The notes beneath the pieces are model-generated. The model was not told the origin of the DNA, did not search any database, and saw nothing but the letters and a program-made list of their open reading frames with translations. A DNA stretch of 64,000 nucleotides from Acidimicrobiales bacterium (GTDB lineage: Bacteria > Actinomycetota > Acidimicrobiia > Acidimicrobiales > SKKL01). Shown in pieces: positions 20,421-30,365 of this stretch. The position numbers were made by a program, and so were the translations under genes. Location: assembly GCA_034521975.1 (NCBI GenBank), contig JAXHLR010000006.1, positions 248,001 through 312,000 of the forward strand, read 5' to 3'. The first letter of the stretch is position 1; each line of letters begins with the position of its first letter.

Positions 20421-20866
20421 TCCTTGGAGGTCTCGAGATCAGGGGCCGGCTTCAGGCCCGGGAACGCCAGCGATGCCGACACGTACTTGGTCTCCCACAG
20501 CAACAGGCCGAGGTGGGTGATGATCAGGGTGAGCCCGAGGGGGACGAGCTCGACCCAGGCGAGGTCTTTGATGGCCAGCACCGCCACGGTGATGAGTCCG
20601 AGGCGGAACAGGTACCCGAACATGGCGACACCGAGCACGAAGGCCACCGAGATCCGGCCGGCCCAGGTGAGCATCGCCGCCGACGCCAGGAAGTTGACCA
20701 CGACGAGGGCGACACCGACGCCGGCCGATGCCGCGCCGTCGAGGCCCCAGATGAGCCCGGAGACCGCGACGAGGGTCGGAGCGAGCCACACGGACCGCTT
20801 GACGAGGTCGATGGCGACATCGGCTTCGGGTGAGGAGGTGTCGTAGCGTTCGGTGATCGTGCTCAT
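20417..20866 (-). CDS. atpI: AtpI-like ATP synthase accessory membrane protein
   Basis: 149 aa with four predicted membrane helices (WLAPTLVAVSGLIWGL, GVGVALVVVNFLASAAML, ISVAFVLGVAMFGYLF, WVELVPLGLTLIITHLGLLL). Position directly before atpB, coupled by ATGA, and topology match subunit I/AtpI proteins that help c-ring assembly or Mg uptake. Sequence similarity in this family is weak, so the call is mainly positional. Confidence 0.7.
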   Translation of the reverse strand: MSTITERYDTSSPEADVAIDLVKRSVWLAPTLVAVSGLIWGLDGAASAGVGVALVVVNFLASAAMLTWAGRISVAFVLGVAMFGYLFRLGLITVAVLAIKDLAWVELVPLGLTLIITHLGLLLWETKYVSASLAFPGLKPAPDLETSKE

Positions 20867-21180
20867 GCGCTCACCTCGGCGTCGGCGGGATCGAGGCTCC
20901 GCTCCCAGCGCGGAGGACGGGGGCCGCGCTCGGCGCGCAGGCTGCGACGGTGGTGGTCGTGGCGTTCCATCTCGATGCCGTAGCGCCAGATGGTGAGACC
21001 GACGACGGTGGCGAAGGCCGCGCCCGCGAGCAGGAGGACGAACAACGGGGCGGTGCCGAGCCAGCGGTCGAGACCGACGCCCACGAGGCCGAACACCGCG
21101 GGGGTGGCGACCAGTTCGAAGGCGATCGACAGACCGTCTCCATAGTTGGTGTTGGGTTGGCTCGGCTGTTCGTGTGTCAC
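20863..21180 (-). CDS. AtpZ/AtpI-like small membrane protein heading the atp operon
   Basis: About 105 aa with two membrane helices (LSIAFELVATPAVFGLVGVGL and APLFVLLLAGAAFATVVGLTIW, shown approximately), a layout found in AtpZ/AtpQ-type proteins. Two adjacent in-frame GTG codons (21183 and 21180) can start it; 21180 gives better spacing from AGAGGA. The basic C-terminal tail is HDHHRRSLRAERG. Stop overlaps the next gene by ATGA. Probably forms an assembly or Mg/Ca factor with the AtpI-like protein. Confidence 0.65.
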   Translation of the reverse strand: MTHEQPSQPNTNYGDGLSIAFELVATPAVFGLVGVGLDRWLGTAPLFVLLLAGAAFATVVGLTIWRYGIEMERHDHHRRSLRAERGPRPPRWERSLDPADAEVSA

Positions 21181-21232
21181 CACATGTCCTCTGCAGGACG
21201 CGTCCGATCGGCGCGCTTGTGAACGATTGCGC

Positions 21233-21261
21233 AATCTACGAAGCGGGCACGGGGGGTGCAA
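21233..21261 (-). promoter_or_regulatory. Probable promoter of the atp operon
   Basis: On the minus strand TTGCAC (21256-21261) and TAGATT (21233-21238) are separated by exactly 17 nt, and lie 50-80 nt before the first atp gene in the 122-nt gap after the sugar-phosphate transferase gene. Spacing and match to a housekeeping sigma promoter are good. No operator-like repeat is seen. Confidence 0.6.
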
Positions 21262-21302
21262 ATCCGAGCACGGTGTTTCGCCCACTCGATGGACCCGGAA
21301 CC

Positions 21303-22496
21303 TTACTCCTCGATGTCGCCGGATTCACCTGTCGCGGTGGCTTCGGCCCGCGCTCGACGCACACCGGGATGGAACAACGTGTAGAGCGCCAGCGCGAGCG
21401 CACCGACGGCGAAGGGCACCTCGGCGTTGCCCTGCCCCGTGTAGGCGGGATAGAGGACGAACCCCGACAACAGCGCGGTCCACGTCCACAGGATGGCCAC
21501 CGCCCGCCACTGGCCGTGCCCGAGGCGAACGAGGCGGTGGTGGAGATGGTCCTTGTCGGCAGCGGTGGGGTCGGACCAACGAACGGCCCGTCTGATGATC
21601 GACGCCGCGGTGTCGAGGATGGGCACCCCGAGGATCACCAGTGGGATGAACAGCGGCGCGTAGAAGAAGAAGGCCTGGCCCGAGAACGGATCGTCGGAGC
21701 GTCCACCGACCGAGATGGTCGATGCTGCCATCAGCAACCCGAGCATCAGCGCGCCGTTGTCGCCCATGAAGATCTTGGCCGGATGCACGTTCCAGGGCAG
21801 GAACCCGATGCACATCCCGGCGACGATCACCGCGACCAGCGGACCCATGTTGGCGCTGGTGATGAGCCCCTCGCCGACCAGCAGGTCCGAGTACAGGAAG
21901 AACGCGACGGCGGCGATGGCGACGATGCCCGCTGCCAGCCCGTCGAGCCCGTCGATGAAGTTGATGGCGTTGGCCATGCCGAGCACCCACACCACGGTCA
22001 GGAGCGCCGAGAGGTCGGGCGACAGCACGAACAGGTCTCCGACCCCGAGCGCCTCGCCGAAGGGCACCCGGAAGTGCAAGATGGTGACACCGGCCAGTGA
22101 GAGGACGCTGGCCGCCAGCACCATCCCCGCCATCTTGGCCGGTGCCGACAATCCGTCGTGGAGGTAGCTCGGCCCACCGATCGACTTGCGGACCTCGTCG
22201 ACCGCACCCACCGCGTGGATGACCAGCACGGCCACGACGAGCCCGAGCGGCTCGGTGGTGGCGCTGAACACGTCGCCGAACGAGCCCATCGCCCACGCCG
22301 TGCCGATCCCGGCGAGAAACCCGGCCAACATGCCGACCCCTCCGAGGGTGGCGGTGGGGACCGCATGGACCCGGCGCTCGTCGGGGGCGTGCAACAGATT
22401 GCGACGCAGTGCGACCTGCCGCCACAGACCGGTGACCACCCCGGTGGTGACCACCGTGACGGCGAGGACGACGCCGTACGCGCCGAAGCCGCTCAC
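21303..22496 (-). CDS. Polyprenyl-phosphate GlcNAc-1-phosphate transferase, WecA/TagO (MraY-like) family
   Basis: 397 aa, about 11 membrane helices. Catalytic cytoplasmic loops are recognisable: HAVGAVDEVRKS, NAINFIDGLDGLAAG (Mg-binding aspartates), PAKIFMGDNGALMLG and the His-rich KDHLHHRLVRLGHG loop that distinguishes WecA/TagO/Rv1302-type from true MraY. It transfers a sugar-1-phosphate from UDP-sugar to undecaprenyl/decaprenyl phosphate for cell-wall polymers (arabinogalactan- or teichoic-type linkage). GTG start 7 nt after rpiB stop. The gene next to atp is likewise rfe/wecA-like in mycobacteria. Confidence 0.88.
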   Translation of the reverse strand: MSGFGAYGVVLAVTVVTTGVVTGLWRQVALRRNLLHAPDERRVHAVPTATLGGVGMLAGFLAGIGTAWAMGSFGDVFSATTEPLGLVVAVLVIHAVGAVDEVRKSIGGPSYLHDGLSAPAKMAGMVLAASVLSLAGVTILHFRVPFGEALGVGDLFVLSPDLSALLTVVWVLGMANAINFIDGLDGLAAGIVAIAAVAFFLYSDLLVGEGLITSANMGPLVAVIVAGMCIGFLPWNVHPAKIFMGDNGALMLGLLMAASTISVGGRSDDPFSGQAFFFYAPLFIPLVILGVPILDTAASIIRRAVRWSDPTAADKDHLHHRLVRLGHGQWRAVAILWTWTALLSGFVLYPAYTGQGNAEVPFAVGALALALYTLFHPGVRRARAEATATGESGDIEE

Positions 22497-22503
22497 CGCG
22501 ACG

Positions 22504-22959
22504 TCACGAGGGCAGCTCCTCCCGCTCGATCTCGGTGATCTGGTCGACCCGCCGCTGATGGCGACCGCCCTCGAACGGGGTGTCCAGCCAGATCTTCACG
22601 ATCTCGTCGGCCAACCCGAACCCCACGATGCGCCCGCCAAGCGACAAGACGTTGGCGTCGTTGTGCTCGCGCGACATCCGGGCGGTGAACAGGTCGTTGC
22701 AGAGCGCGGCCCGCACCCCGCGAACCTTGTTCGCCGCGATCTGCTCACCCTGTCCGCTCCCACCGATGACGATGCCGCGGTCCGCGCGCCCCGCTACGAC
22801 CTCGCGTCCCACGTTGGCGCACACCTCGGGGTAGTCGACCGGGTCCTCGTCGTGGTTGCCGAGATCGTTCACCTCCCAGCCCAGCGCGGCGAGGGTGTCG
22901 AGCAGGTGGCGCTTGAGCGGGTAGCCGGCGTGGTCGTTTCCGATGGCGACGGTGGGCAT
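22504..22959 (-). CDS. rpiB: Ribose-5-phosphate isomerase B
   Basis: 151 aa of the RpiB/LacAB fold: AIGNDHAGYPLKRHL at the N-terminus, YPEVCANVGREV, GIVIGGSGQGEQIAANKVRGV (phosphate/anhydride loop, partly shown) and ARMSREHNDANVLSLGGR. Interconverts ribose-5-P and ribulose-5-P in the pentose phosphate pathway. A -10 TACAAT ends 6 nt before the ATG, with no Shine-Dalgarno, suggesting a leaderless message. First gene upstream of the transferase and atp operon. Confidence 0.93.
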   Translation of the reverse strand: MPTVAIGNDHAGYPLKRHLLDTLAALGWEVNDLGNHDEDPVDYPEVCANVGREVVAGRADRGIVIGGSGQGEQIAANKVRGVRAALCNDLFTARMSREHNDANVLSLGGRIVGFGLADEIVKIWLDTPFEGGRHQRRVDQITEIEREELPS

Positions 22960-22965
22960 GGGGAG

Positions 22966-22971
22966 ATTGTA
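22966..22971 (-). promoter_or_regulatory. -10 element of the rpiB promoter
   Basis: TACAAT on the minus strand lies 6 nt upstream of the rpiB ATG, which places transcription start at or next to the start codon. The region 17-18 nt further upstream (around GGTAAG) is a weak -35. Confidence 0.5.
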
Positions 22972-23018
22972 GTGATGGTCCCCGTGCGCCTTACCATCCC
23001 TGCCGGGAGGAGCCGACC

Positions 23019-24515
23019 ATGACCACAGGACCAGACTCGCTCGACCCCCGCACCCCGGTCATCATCGGTGTGGGCCAGATCGATGTGCCCGAAGGCGAGG
23101 TCGACCCCACCATCGAACCGATCGACCTCGCCGAGTTGGCGGTGCGCACAGCGGCGCGCGACACCGGCAGCGAAGAGATCCTCGCCCATGCCGACGCGGT
23201 GCGGGTGGTGGCGATCCTGTCCTGGCGCTACCCCGACCCTGGTGCGGTCATCGCTGGACGGGTCGGCGCTCCGAGCGCGGCCACCGCCGTGTCGCCGATG
23301 GGCGGCAACAGTCCGCAGATGCTGGTGAACCGCTCGGCGCTCGACATCGCCGCCGGACGCCACGATGTGGTGGTGATCGCCGGGGCCGAGGCCTGGCGCA
23401 CCCGCCAGGCGTTCCGCCGCGACGGCACCAACCCGCCCTGGGCACCCCTGGACGAGTCGACCGCACCGGCGCCCGTGCTCGGCGCGGAGATGGAGATGAG
23501 CCATCCCGCCGAGCTGGCACGGGGCATGGCCATGCCGGTGAACGCCTACCCGATCATCGAGACGGCGGTGCGCTCCAACGCCGGGCGCTCCCCGGCCGAC
23601 CACCTCCACCACATCGGGTCGTTGTGGGCCCGCTTCAGCGATGTGGCTGCCACCAACCCCCATGCCGCCGTGCACGAGCGCTTCTCGGCCGAGCGGCTCA
23701 TCACCCCCGCCGCGGACAACCGGTGGGTCGGCTACCCCTACACGAAGTGGCTGTGTTCGAACGACCGGGTCGACCAGTCGGCGGCGCTGATCATGTGCTC
23801 GGCCGGGCGGGCCGAGGCCCTCGGCGTTCCACGCGAGCGTTGGGTGTTCCCGTGGGCGGGCACCGACACCTCCGAACCAACGATGTCGCTGCGCCAGGAC
23901 CTGGACCGGTCGCCTGCCATTCGCATCGGCGGACGGCGGGCGCTCGAGATGGCCGACCTCGACATCGACGACGTGGCCCACATCGACCTGTACTCGTGCT
24001 TCTCCTCGGCGGTGCAGATCGGCGCGCGCGAGCTGGGAATCGCGCTCGACCGCCAGCTCAGCGTGACAGGGGGGCTCACCTTCGCGGGTGGGCCGCAAAA
24101 CAACTACGTCACCCACTCGATCGCCACCATGGTCGGGGTGCTTCGCGACGACCCCGGGTCGGTCGGGCTCTGCACCGCCAACGGCGGGCTCATCTCCAAG
24201 CACTCGTTCGGGCTCTACTCCACCACCCCGCCTGCTGGCGGGTTCCGCCACGAGTCACCCCAGGCCGAGGTCGACCTCGCACCCCACCGCGACGTGATCA
24301 CCGACCATCACGGGCCTGCGACCATCGAGGCCTACACGGTGATGCACACCCGCGACGGCGAGCCGGCCACGCTCATGGCCGCGGCCCTCACCCCCGACGG
24401 CCACCGGGCCTGGGCCACCAGCGACGACCCCGAGCTGATGGCCCACGCAGTCGCCGAAGAGCTGTGCGGCCGCGAGGCGGCAGTCGAGGACTCCGGTCGG
24501 CTGCGGCTGCCCTGA
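23019..24515 (+). CDS. Thiolase-like acetyl-CoA acetyltransferase family protein lacking the nucleophilic cysteine
   Basis: 498 aa. Thiolase fold signs: TPVIIGVGQIDVP, VNRSALDIAAGRHDVVVIAGAEAW, and the C-terminal half with NYVTHSIATMV and NGGLISKHSFGLYST, where His of the catalytic GHP-like loop is kept. At the position of the active-site Cys (residues ~94-98) the sequence reads MGGNS, so there is no obvious nucleophile. A ~110-residue tail after the thiolase core resembles the OB-fold-like domain of SCP-x relatives. ATG preceded by GGGAGGAG. Similar Cys-less thiolase-like proteins occur in actinobacterial lipid catabolism; the reaction is unknown. Confidence 0.8.
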   Translation: MTTGPDSLDPRTPVIIGVGQIDVPEGEVDPTIEPIDLAELAVRTAARDTGSEEILAHADAVRVVAILSWRYPDPGAVIAGRVGAPSAATAVSPMGGNSPQMLVNRSALDIAAGRHDVVVIAGAEAWRTRQAFRRDGTNPPWAPLDESTAPAPVLGAEMEMSHPAELARGMAMPVNAYPIIETAVRSNAGRSPADHLHHIGSLWARFSDVAATNPHAAVHERFSAERLITPAADNRWVGYPYTKWLCSNDRVDQSAALIMCSAGRAEALGVPRERWVFPWAGTDTSEPTMSLRQDLDRSPAIRIGGRRALEMADLDIDDVAHIDLYSCFSSAVQIGARELGIALDRQLSVTGGLTFAGGPQNNYVTHSIATMVGVLRDDPGSVGLCTANGGLISKHSFGLYSTTPPAGGFRHESPQAEVDLAPHRDVITDHHGPATIEAYTVMHTRDGEPATLMAAALTPDGHRAWATSDDPELMAHAVAEELCGREAAVEDSGRLRLP

Positions 24516-24526
24516 GCAGCGCTCTC

Positions 24527-24937
24527 TCAGCCCCTGAGGCGGGAGTTGAGCAGCTCGAGCACCCGCTCCTTGGCCTTGGGCATGTCGTCGAGCAGCCGGT
24601 GGAACGACTCGCGGTCGAACGCGGCGAGCACCATCGGTGTCTCGGCGACCACGGTGGCGTTGCGCGGAACGTGGCCCACGAGAGCCATCTCGCCCACCAT
24701 CGAACCCTCGTGGAGCGTGGCCACGTGCTCGCCACTGATGTAGACGCCGGCGTCGCCCTCGACGACGACGTAGCAGACGTCGCCCATCCGCCCCTGCTCC
24801 ATGAGCTCGGCGTTGCGCTCGGCATCGACCTCCTGAGCCAGTGCCGCGACCCGTGTCAGCTCATCGGCGTCGAAGTCTCTGAAGAAGCCGACACCGGCGA
24901 GCCACTCGGCGTCACCCTTGCTCTTCCTGCCGAACAT
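24527..24937 (-). CDS. Cyclic nucleotide-binding domain protein
   Basis: 136 aa, essentially one cNMP-binding domain: FFRDFDADELTRVA, EQGRMGDVCYVVVEGDAGVY, and the phosphate-binding cassette EGSMVGEMALVGHVPRNATVVA, where the usual GE.AL..R.ATV pattern is met. No DNA-binding or kinase domain is attached. ATG at 24937, after GGGGGA, was preferred to a longer upstream start. It lies 58 nt after prmC and may be a stand-alone sensor subunit. Confidence 0.85.
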   Translation of the reverse strand: MFGRKSKGDAEWLAGVGFFRDFDADELTRVAALAQEVDAERNAELMEQGRMGDVCYVVVEGDAGVYISGEHVATLHEGSMVGEMALVGHVPRNATVVAETPMVLAAFDRESFHRLLDDMPKAKERVLELLNSRLRG

Positions 24938-24995
24938 CGTTGATCGTCCCCCTGGTCGACTCCTGGCCACTCGGGCCTGCTGTCCGCACTGTAGA

Positions 24996-25892
24996 TCAGC
25001 CCGGGGCACGGGCCACCAACATCCGCAGCCGTCCGCTCAGATCGGGTCGCGCCCTGGCCCCCTCGTAGCCGCTCTCGCGGGCCAGGTCCACGGCGTGGTC
25101 GGCCTGGTCGGGGGCCAGCTCGACCACCAGGCTGGCACCGGGCGCCAGCCAGCCGAGGGCCTCGGGGACGAGGTGCTCGATCGCCTCCAATCCGGTCGGT
25201 CCGGGGATCAGCGCCTCGACCGGTTCCCAGTCGGCCACCTCGGGCGGCAGCGGGTCGTGGGGGGCCACGTACGGGGGGTTGGCGACGATGACCCCGAACC
25301 GGCCCTCGAGGTCGCTCGGCAGCGGTTCGAACCACGAGCCCTCGACGATGCGGACCCGGGTCGCGGCCGTTCCGAGTCCGGCGAGGTTGGCCCGGGCCAC
25401 CGCGGCTGCGCCGGCCGACCGCTCGACCGCCCAGACCTCGACCTGGTCGCGCTCGGCGGCGAAGGACAGGGCGATCGCCCCCGAGCCGGTCCCCAGGTCG
25501 AGCACCGGAGCCGATCGCAGCGACGGATCGGCCACCGTCACCCGGTCGAGCTCGGCCAGCGCCTGCTCGACGACCTCCTCGGTCTCGGGTCGGGGGATGA
25601 GGACCCGCCGGTCGACGAACAGATCGAGGGTGCGGAAGCCCCACTGGCCGACCACGTACTGCAACGGCTCACCGATCAGGCGCCGCTCGAGCATGAGATC
25701 GAAGAAGCCGACGCCGCGCTCGGTGGAGGGCGCGTCGAGCACGAGGGCGTACTCGGCACCGTTGGTCCCGGTTGCTCGCTCGACGATGCGTCGGGCGTCG
25801 ACCCCGGGGGACGCGAACCCGGCCTCGGTCAGGCGGTCGGTGGCCTCGGCCAGCAGATCCCGCCACGGCGTGGTGTCACCACCATCAACCAC
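24996..25892 (-). CDS. prmC: Peptide chain release factor N5-glutamine methyltransferase
   Basis: 298 aa. N-terminal helical release-factor-binding part; the SAM-binding Rossmann fold has PVLDLGTGSGAIALSFA, and the Gln-methyltransferase motif VANPPYV is near residue 200. LIPRPETEEVVEQAL is a PrmC/HemK hallmark. It methylates the GGQ glutamine of release factors RF1/RF2. GTG start, 4 nt after the prfA stop, in the usual prfA-prmC pairing. Confidence 0.95.
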   Translation of the reverse strand: MVDGGDTTPWRDLLAEATDRLTEAGFASPGVDARRIVERATGTNGAEYALVLDAPSTERGVGFFDLMLERRLIGEPLQYVVGQWGFRTLDLFVDRRVLIPRPETEEVVEQALAELDRVTVADPSLRSAPVLDLGTGSGAIALSFAAERDQVEVWAVERSAGAAAVARANLAGLGTAATRVRIVEGSWFEPLPSDLEGRFGVIVANPPYVAPHDPLPPEVADWEPVEALIPGPTGLEAIEHLVPEALGWLAPGASLVVELAPDQADHAVDLARESGYEGARARPDLSGRLRMLVARAPG

Positions 25893-25896
25893 GGGG

Positions 25897-26970
25897 TCAG
25901 CGGCCGGTCTCGTGGTCGCCCAGGCGGCGGGCCCGCTCGTCGGTGATCAGCGCGTCGCTCACGTCGTCGAGCTCGCCCGCCAGGACCTTGTCGAGCTTGT
26001 TGAGCGTCAACTTGATGCGGTGATCCGAGACCCGGTTCTCCTTGAAGTTGTAGGTGCGGATCTTCTCGGAGCGACCACCTCCGCCCACCTGGTCGCGTCG
26101 TTGTCCCGACAGCTCGGCCTCCTGGCGGTCCTGTTCGGCCTTGAGCAGGCGGGACCGCAGGACCTGCAGCGCCTTGGCCCGGTTCTGGATCTGGCTCTTC
26201 TCGTCCTGCATCGCCACGACCACGCCGGTGGGCTTGTGGGTGATCCGCACCGCCGAGTCGGTGGTGTTCACCGACTGACCACCCGGCCCCGACGAGCGGT
26301 AGACGTCGACCTGCAGATCGTTGGGGTCGATCTCGACGTCGACCTCCTCGGCTTCTGGCAGGACCGTGACCGTCGCCGACGACGTGTGCACCCGGCCCTG
26401 TGACTCGGTGACCGGGACCCGCTGCACCCGGTGCACGCCACCCTCGTGCTTGAGCCGGCTCCACACCCCGTCGCCCTTCACCAACACGGTGACCTCGTTG
26501 AACCCGCCCATGTCGGACACGTCGGTGCCGAGCACCTCGAAGGCCCAACCCATCCGCTGGGCGTAGCCCTTGTACATCTCGAACAGGTCGCGGGCGAACA
26601 GATTGGCCTCCTCGCCCCCTTCGGCCCCGCGGATCTCGAGGATGACGTTCTTGTCGTCATTGGGATCCTTGGGGAGCATGAGGCCCCGCAGCTCCTCGGT
26701 GAGCCGCTCGATCTCGGCTTCGGTGGTCTCGGCCTCCGCTCGCGTCTCCGCGCGATCGTCGCCGGATGCCTCGGTGGCCATCTCCCGCAGGACCGAGAGA
26801 TCCTCCTGCAACGAACGCAGCGCACGCGCACGGGTGACGACGGCCTCGAGCTCGCGGTAGCGCCGGGTGAGATCGGTGTAGATGCTCTGATCGGCGATGA
26901 CGGCGGGGTCGGCCAAGCGCGCCTCGAGGTCGTCGAACTCTTGCTCCAGGGACTCCAGACGCTCGAACAC
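25897..26970 (-). CDS. prfA: Peptide chain release factor 1
   Basis: 357 aa, normal length. The stop-codon-recognition tripeptide PVT lies in RVPVTESQGRVHTS, and the peptidyl-tRNA hydrolysis motif GGQ lies in SSGPGGQSVNTTDSAVRI. AEGGEEANLFARDL is also conserved. Recognises UAA/UAG. Sits 9 nt after the preceding hypothetical gene. Confidence 0.97.
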   Translation of the reverse strand: MFERLESLEQEFDDLEARLADPAVIADQSIYTDLTRRYRELEAVVTRARALRSLQEDLSVLREMATEASGDDRAETRAEAETTEAEIERLTEELRGLMLPKDPNDDKNVILEIRGAEGGEEANLFARDLFEMYKGYAQRMGWAFEVLGTDVSDMGGFNEVTVLVKGDGVWSRLKHEGGVHRVQRVPVTESQGRVHTSSATVTVLPEAEEVDVEIDPNDLQVDVYRSSGPGGQSVNTTDSAVRITHKPTGVVVAMQDEKSQIQNRAKALQVLRSRLLKAEQDRQEAELSGQRRDQVGGGGRSEKIRTYNFKENRVSDHRIKLTLNKLDKVLAGELDDVSDALITDERARRLGDHETGR

Positions 26971-26979
26971 CTTCGGAGG

Positions 26980-28002
26980 CTACCTGGACCACTCGGGGTC
27001 GACTTCGACGATCTCGGCCGGGCGGGCGAGCCGGTCGACCAGTTGGCGGGTGACGGGGTGGACGTCGCCGGTGGGGACCACCAGCATCAGGTGAGCGTCG
27101 GGCGCGTGCCAGGCCCGGGTGTCGGCCGCGTCGGGGACGGCGTCGAGGTCGACCCCCACCGATGCGGCCACGACGAGGGCTTCGCCGTCGGCCCGGCGCC
27201 CGAGGGCGGAGGCGATCGCGGTGTCACGCAGGCCGCCACGGGCCCGGGGCCGCTCGACCGCGTCGAGGCGGGTGGCGCCCACCGTCTCGGGTGCGTCGAT
27301 GATCTGGTGTCGCAACCACCGCTCGCGCACCAGACGGTTGACCGGGTGGGGCTCGGCCCCGGGGGCCCGCAACGACCGGATCTGGTCGACCACGCGGGCC
27401 AGAGCCTCGGGCGGAGAGAGATCTCCGTGCAACAGACCGAACGCCTCACGGTCGAAGCGGCCGACACCGACCTCGAGGTGGGCACCACCGTCGTGAACCA
27501 CGACCCTGGCCACCTCCAGGCCGCGGATCTCACCGATGACCTCGCCCTGCTCGACCACGACCTCGAGCCCGGCCTGTCGCAGCAGCAGCACCTGCTCGGC
27601 CGTGTCCGGCGGGGGCACGACGGGCGGTTCGTGGGGAGCAGGCTCGGCTTCGGTGAGCTGGTCGCCGGCGAGCACCCAGATCCGGGGAGCGGGCGCGAAC
27701 AGCTGCGCCTGGCGGGCGAGCACCCCAGGGTCGCGGCGGGTGGCCGCATCGGGGTCGACGATGAGATCGCACGAGACCGCTCCGTGCCGGACGGCCCAGA
27801 CCAGCCCGGCGCCCAACCCGCTGCCGGGGGCGTTGCCCAGGTCGATCACCGCGTGTCGGTCGACCATCGCCGCCGCCCCGTGGTGGGCGAACTCGGCGAA
27901 CGCCCCCGCATCGACCTCGAGGCCCAGGTGATCGCGGGCGAGCGACGCCGTGCGCGCCGCGACCAACGCCGCGCGGCGGTCGTCGCTCAGCGGCACGGTC
28001 AC
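26980..28002 (-). CDS. Conserved hypothetical protein between rpmE and prfA
   Basis: About 340 aa from a GTG at 28002, 22 nt after rpmE and 9 nt before prfA, so almost certainly part of the rho-rpmE-prfA-prmC transcript. Starts TVPLSDDRRAALVAART. Segments such as HAVIDLGNAPGSGLGAGLVWAV, LFAPAPRIWVLAGDQ and a C-terminal VVPTGDVHPVTRQLVDRLAR are well-formed, but I recognise no domain or catalytic motif. The PPPDTAEQ stretch is probably a linker. Codon use is like its neighbours, so it is a real gene. Function unknown. Confidence 0.6.
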   Translation of the reverse strand: MTVPLSDDRRAALVAARTASLARDHLGLEVDAGAFAEFAHHGAAAMVDRHAVIDLGNAPGSGLGAGLVWAVRHGAVSCDLIVDPDAATRRDPGVLARQAQLFAPAPRIWVLAGDQLTEAEPAPHEPPVVPPPDTAEQVLLLRQAGLEVVVEQGEVIGEIRGLEVARVVVHDGGAHLEVGVGRFDREAFGLLHGDLSPPEALARVVDQIRSLRAPGAEPHPVNRLVRERWLRHQIIDAPETVGATRLDAVERPRARGGLRDTAIASALGRRADGEALVVAASVGVDLDAVPDAADTRAWHAPDAHLMLVVPTGDVHPVTRQLVDRLARPAEIVEVDPEWSR

Positions 28003-28024
28003 CGCGTGGAGCTCGCTCGGCGGA

Positions 28025-28234
28025 TCAGCGCTGCTTGCGCCGGCCGTAGCGACGCTCGAAGCGGTCGATGCGACCGCCGGTGTCGACCAGCTTCTGCTTG
28101 CCTGTGTAGAACGGGTGGCACTCGCTGCACAGCTCGACCTTGAGCGACGTGGCGGTGCTGCGGGTGACGAAGGTGGCACCACACGAGCAGTGCACCTCGA
28201 CCTCGTTGTACTCGGGGTGGATGTCGGTCTTCAC
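28025..28234 (-). CDS. rpmE: 50S ribosomal protein L31, zinc-binding form
   Basis: 69 aa. Begins [19 protein letters not shown]; CxC at 16-18 and CSEC at 36-39 give the four zinc ligands of the C+ (zinc) paralogue. [18 protein letters not shown] is the family's central signature. GTG start with GGAGAG upstream. Confidence 0.97.
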   Translation of the reverse strand: MKTDIHPEYNEVEVHCSCGATFVTRSTATSLKVELCSECHPFYTGKQKLVDTGGRIDRFERRYGRRKQR

Positions 28235-28296
28235 AGGTGCTCTCCAGGGTCACACGGGGGCATGTGAGTCTGCCAGCTGCGGGCGCGAAACGCTAC

Positions 28297-30099
<1,803 letters not shown>

Positions 30100-30365
30100 C
30101 TGCGTCTCGTTTCTCGTGTTCGGAGGGAGTGGATGGGTGCCGGGTGCGCACCCGACTCAACGATCGACGGCGGGCACACGGTAAAGGTTCAACAGGCGCT
30201 GCTGTCGCCGCCACCAGGATCGGCCACGCGCCACCCGGGGACAGGTCGGGGCAGCAGCGCTGTCGTCGTGCGGCGCATCGGGTCCGACCGGTTGGGCCGC
30301 AGAACCCGTGTCATCACGACCAGCGCCAGCGTATCGGTCGAGGATCGACGACGCACAACCCGTGC
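30100..30365 (-). promoter_or_regulatory. Untranslated leader and promoter region of rho, with a 14-bp palindrome
   Basis: 266 nt without a gene between the phosphotransferase gene stop and the rho start. It contains a perfect 14-bp palindrome, CGGGTGCGCACCCG (30141-30154), some 45 nt before the rho start. No -10/-35 pair stands out. Rho commonly controls its own mRNA through the leader, so this region is the natural place to look, but no attenuator can be shown here. Confidence 0.4.
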
